Source: JACVRX01 sp035697245
GTDB lineage: Bacteria > Actinomycetota > Actinomycetes > Jiangellales > Jiangellaceae
Length of the DNA: 6,565 nt
Direction: 5' to 3'
NCBI GenBank assembly: GCA_035697245.1
Contig: DASSDH010000048.1
Location: 1 to 6,565, forward strand
A model generated the notes under the pieces. It had not been told where the DNA came from and searched no databases. It saw only the letters and a program-made list of their open reading frames with translations. The translations under genes were made by a program, and so were the position numbers. Positions 5,685 to 6,565 of the stretch are shown piece after piece; positions within the stretch are counted from its first letter, which is position 1, and each line of letters begins with the position of its first letter.

Positions 5685-5758
5685 GGGGCTGTGGCGCAGT
5701 CCGGTAGCGCACCTCGTTCGCATCGAGGGGGTCAGGGGTTCAAATCCCCTCAGCTCCA
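5685..5758 (+). tRNA. tRNA-Ala, anticodon CGC
   Basis: The full cloverleaf can be folded by hand. The acceptor stem GGGGCTG/CAGCTCC contains the G3-U70 wobble pair that marks alanine tRNAs. The D stem is GCGC/GCGC with loop AGTCCGGTA, the anticodon stem is CCTCG/CGAGG with loop TTCGCAT (anticodon CGC at 5719-5721, reading GCG), and the T stem is AGGGG/CCCCT with loop TTCAAAT. The discriminator is A at 5758. CCA is not encoded (the next bases are CTC), so it must be added after transcription. The variable loop is GGGTC. GCG codons are common in this GC-rich DNA, which fits the presence of a dedicated CGC isoacceptor. Confidence 0.98.
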
Positions 5759-5790
5759 CTCCGACGGGACCTTGTCGTGCTTACTCGAAC

Positions 5791-5808
5791 CCTGTGGTTA
5801 ATCACTGG
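5791..5808. repeat. Imperfect 18-bp dyad downstream of the tRNA
   Basis: CCTGTGGTTAATCACTGG pairs at 7 of 9 half-site positions around a central TTAA. It could be an operator-like site or a weak hairpin ending the tRNA transcript. No gene start lies close by, so its use is unknown. Confidence 0.3.
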
Positions 5809-5859
5809 TCGAAATGGAGAACTTTTCACGGTCCGCTTTCGCTTCTAATCGCGCTATGA

Positions 5860-5882
5860 CTAGGCCGTACCAAGCGGCCTAG
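5860..5882. terminator. 8-bp hairpin in the tRNA-flavoprotein gap
   Basis: CTAGGCCG (5860-5867) and CGGCCTAG (5875-5882) are perfect inverted copies with a 7-nt loop. It lies between a plus-strand tRNA and a minus-strand gene that converge on it, so a terminator for either direction is the simplest reading. There is no T-run on either side. Confidence 0.4.
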
Positions 5883-6181
5883 ACACGCGCCGGTCTCACT
5901 CTCAGCGGCAGACGAGGGCGTTCTTCGCCGTCTCCCAGCCAGCTCGATCGAGATCCGCGTCAATCGCGGCGGTAAGACGCACAGCTGAGAACACATGCAG
6001 TGCGGGCACGGACGGCGCCAGATGAAGAGGTCGTTGTCTTCGAGACCGGTGGGGCGGTGGCAGTCCCGTTACGCCGAGGCGCTGCCGCACCTGCGCCTGG
6101 CCGCCGCCGCAATGTCCGGTGAACCGGAGCACCCGGCCGCGGTGCTGCAGGTCGAGCGGCTGCACGCCGGTTTCAGCCCAC

Positions 6182-6565
6182 TCAGAGCTGGACCGGCACC
6201 CGCTGGTCCGAGCCCGTGCCGTCACCGAAGTCGCGTCCGCGGACGTGGATCTCCCAGGCCGTGACACGCGCCCGGTAAAGCACGAACGGCTCATCTCGCA
6301 GAGTCTCGGAGGTGTAGGAGAGCTCGTCGTCGACGTCGCGGAACGCCTCGGCGCAGGCGCCCCCGAGCTCGTCGTCGGGCACCCGGCCGGCGGTGGCGTC
6401 CAGGTAGACGGCCTGGCCGGTGTGCGGGTCGGCACTCGAGTCAAAGACCACCATGCTCACCTCCGGTCGTTGCTCGATGTTCCGCGAGTGGCGTGCGTCG
6501 GGCGACGAGAGCCAGTAGGCGACCCGGTGGTCGACCAGCGAGAACCACACCGGCGACACCCGCGG
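6182..6565 (-). CDS. Pyridoxamine 5'-phosphate oxidase-like protein, C-terminal part
   Basis: The reverse strand is open from the right edge to a TGA at 6184-6182, about 127 residues. The first visible residues, PRVSPVWFSLVDHRVAYWLSS, are the second and third strands of a split beta-barrel flavin- or F420-binding domain, where family members have '..G.PhvsPVWF..dg.l.fltspds'. ARHSRNIEQRPEVSMVVFD then matches the following helix and strand, whose basic residues usually contact the cofactor phosphate. A GTG at 6559 could act as a start, but it falls inside this conserved strand, so the real start is beyond the window and the gene is partial here. The C-terminal half (FVLYRARVTAWEIHVRGRD) continues the barrel. 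Family members include FMN and F420 enzymes with many substrates; true PNPOx activity in vitamin B6 synthesis is not implied. The gene converges on the tRNA. Confidence 0.85.
   Translation of the reverse strand, partial: PRVSPVWFSLVDHRVAYWLSSPDARHSRNIEQRPEVSMVVFDSSADPHTGQAVYLDATAGRVPDDELGGACAEAFRDVDDELSYTSETLRDEPFVLYRARVTAWEIHVRGRDFGDGTGSDQRVPVQL

Larger units (their letters stand above)
5759..6181. other. Stretch with no supported gene
   Basis: About 420 bases separate the tRNA from the end of the flavoprotein gene. The first 120 bases are lower in GC than the rest of the window. They hold an imperfect 18-bp dyad (5791-5808) and an 8-bp hairpin (5860-5882). From about 5900 the reverse strand is open as the tail of a long frame that overlaps the flavoprotein antiparallel-free in another frame. 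Its piece VLRFTGHCGGGQAQVRQRL, around 6065-6125, reads like protein but is followed by unlike sequence in all three frames. I see no complete gene with a start, a plausible RBS and a recognisable family. Confidence 0.5.

Noticed and set aside
5995..6264. Plus-strand open frame of 89 codons with a protein-like middle.
   Set aside because: It ends antisense to the flavoprotein, turns Arg/Pro-rich there, and no family or RBS supports it.
1..6565. CRISPR arrays, insertion sequences, phage genes, toxin-antitoxin or other defence genes.
   Set aside because: No regularly spaced repeats, transposase motifs, terminal repeats with target duplications or defence-type domains were seen on either strand.

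Overview
The window is a GC-rich stretch from an actinobacterium. The codon bias, GTG/TTG starts, promoter boxes set directly against start codons, and above all the gene order support this. The order folate cyclo-ligase <-> galU - moeA/glp - (moaC - mog) - rimJ - glpR matches, from memory, the Rv0992c-Rv0996 region of mycobacteria and similar loci in streptomycetes. I cannot name a genus.

Layout: (1) Positions 1-865, minus strand: the N-terminus of a small membrane protein that runs off the left edge, preceded by a 5-formyltetrahydrofolate cyclo-ligase gene. (2) Positions 898-4643, plus strand: a tight run galU - glp (MoeA family) - moaC - mog - rimJ-like acetyltransferase. Two gene pairs overlap through GTGA (stop and start sharing four bases) and the other gaps are 5 and 14 nt, so this is almost certainly one translationally coupled operon. 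(3) Positions 4644-4862: a gene-free spacer with a perfect 14-bp inverted repeat, plus a third arm that can pair with the first in a competing hairpin. (4) Positions 4863-5627: a membrane protein with the hallmarks of GlpR, the receptor of gephyrin-like Glp. (5) Positions 5685-5758: tRNA-Ala with anticodon CGC. (6) Positions 5759-6181: no confident gene, a few dyad sequences. (7) Positions 6182-6565, minus strand: the C-terminal part of a pyridoxamine-phosphate-oxidase-like flavoprotein that runs off the right edge.

Two themes meet here. GalU supplies UDP-glucose for envelope glycans and MTHFS returns 5-formyl-THF to the folate pool. Glp, MoaC and Mog are steps of molybdenum cofactor synthesis: MoaC makes cyclic pyranopterin, Mog adenylylates molybdopterin, and the MoeA family inserts molybdate. 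MoaA, MoaD, MoaE and MoeB are not in the window. In corynebacteria the Glp branch of MoeA has also been reported to act with FtsZ and the membrane protein GlpR in cell division. Finding both glp and glpR here makes that the most interesting biology in the window, although the system itself is already described. The least explained sequence is the three-armed inverted-repeat module between rimJ and glpR. I did not find convincing evidence of a wholly new system.
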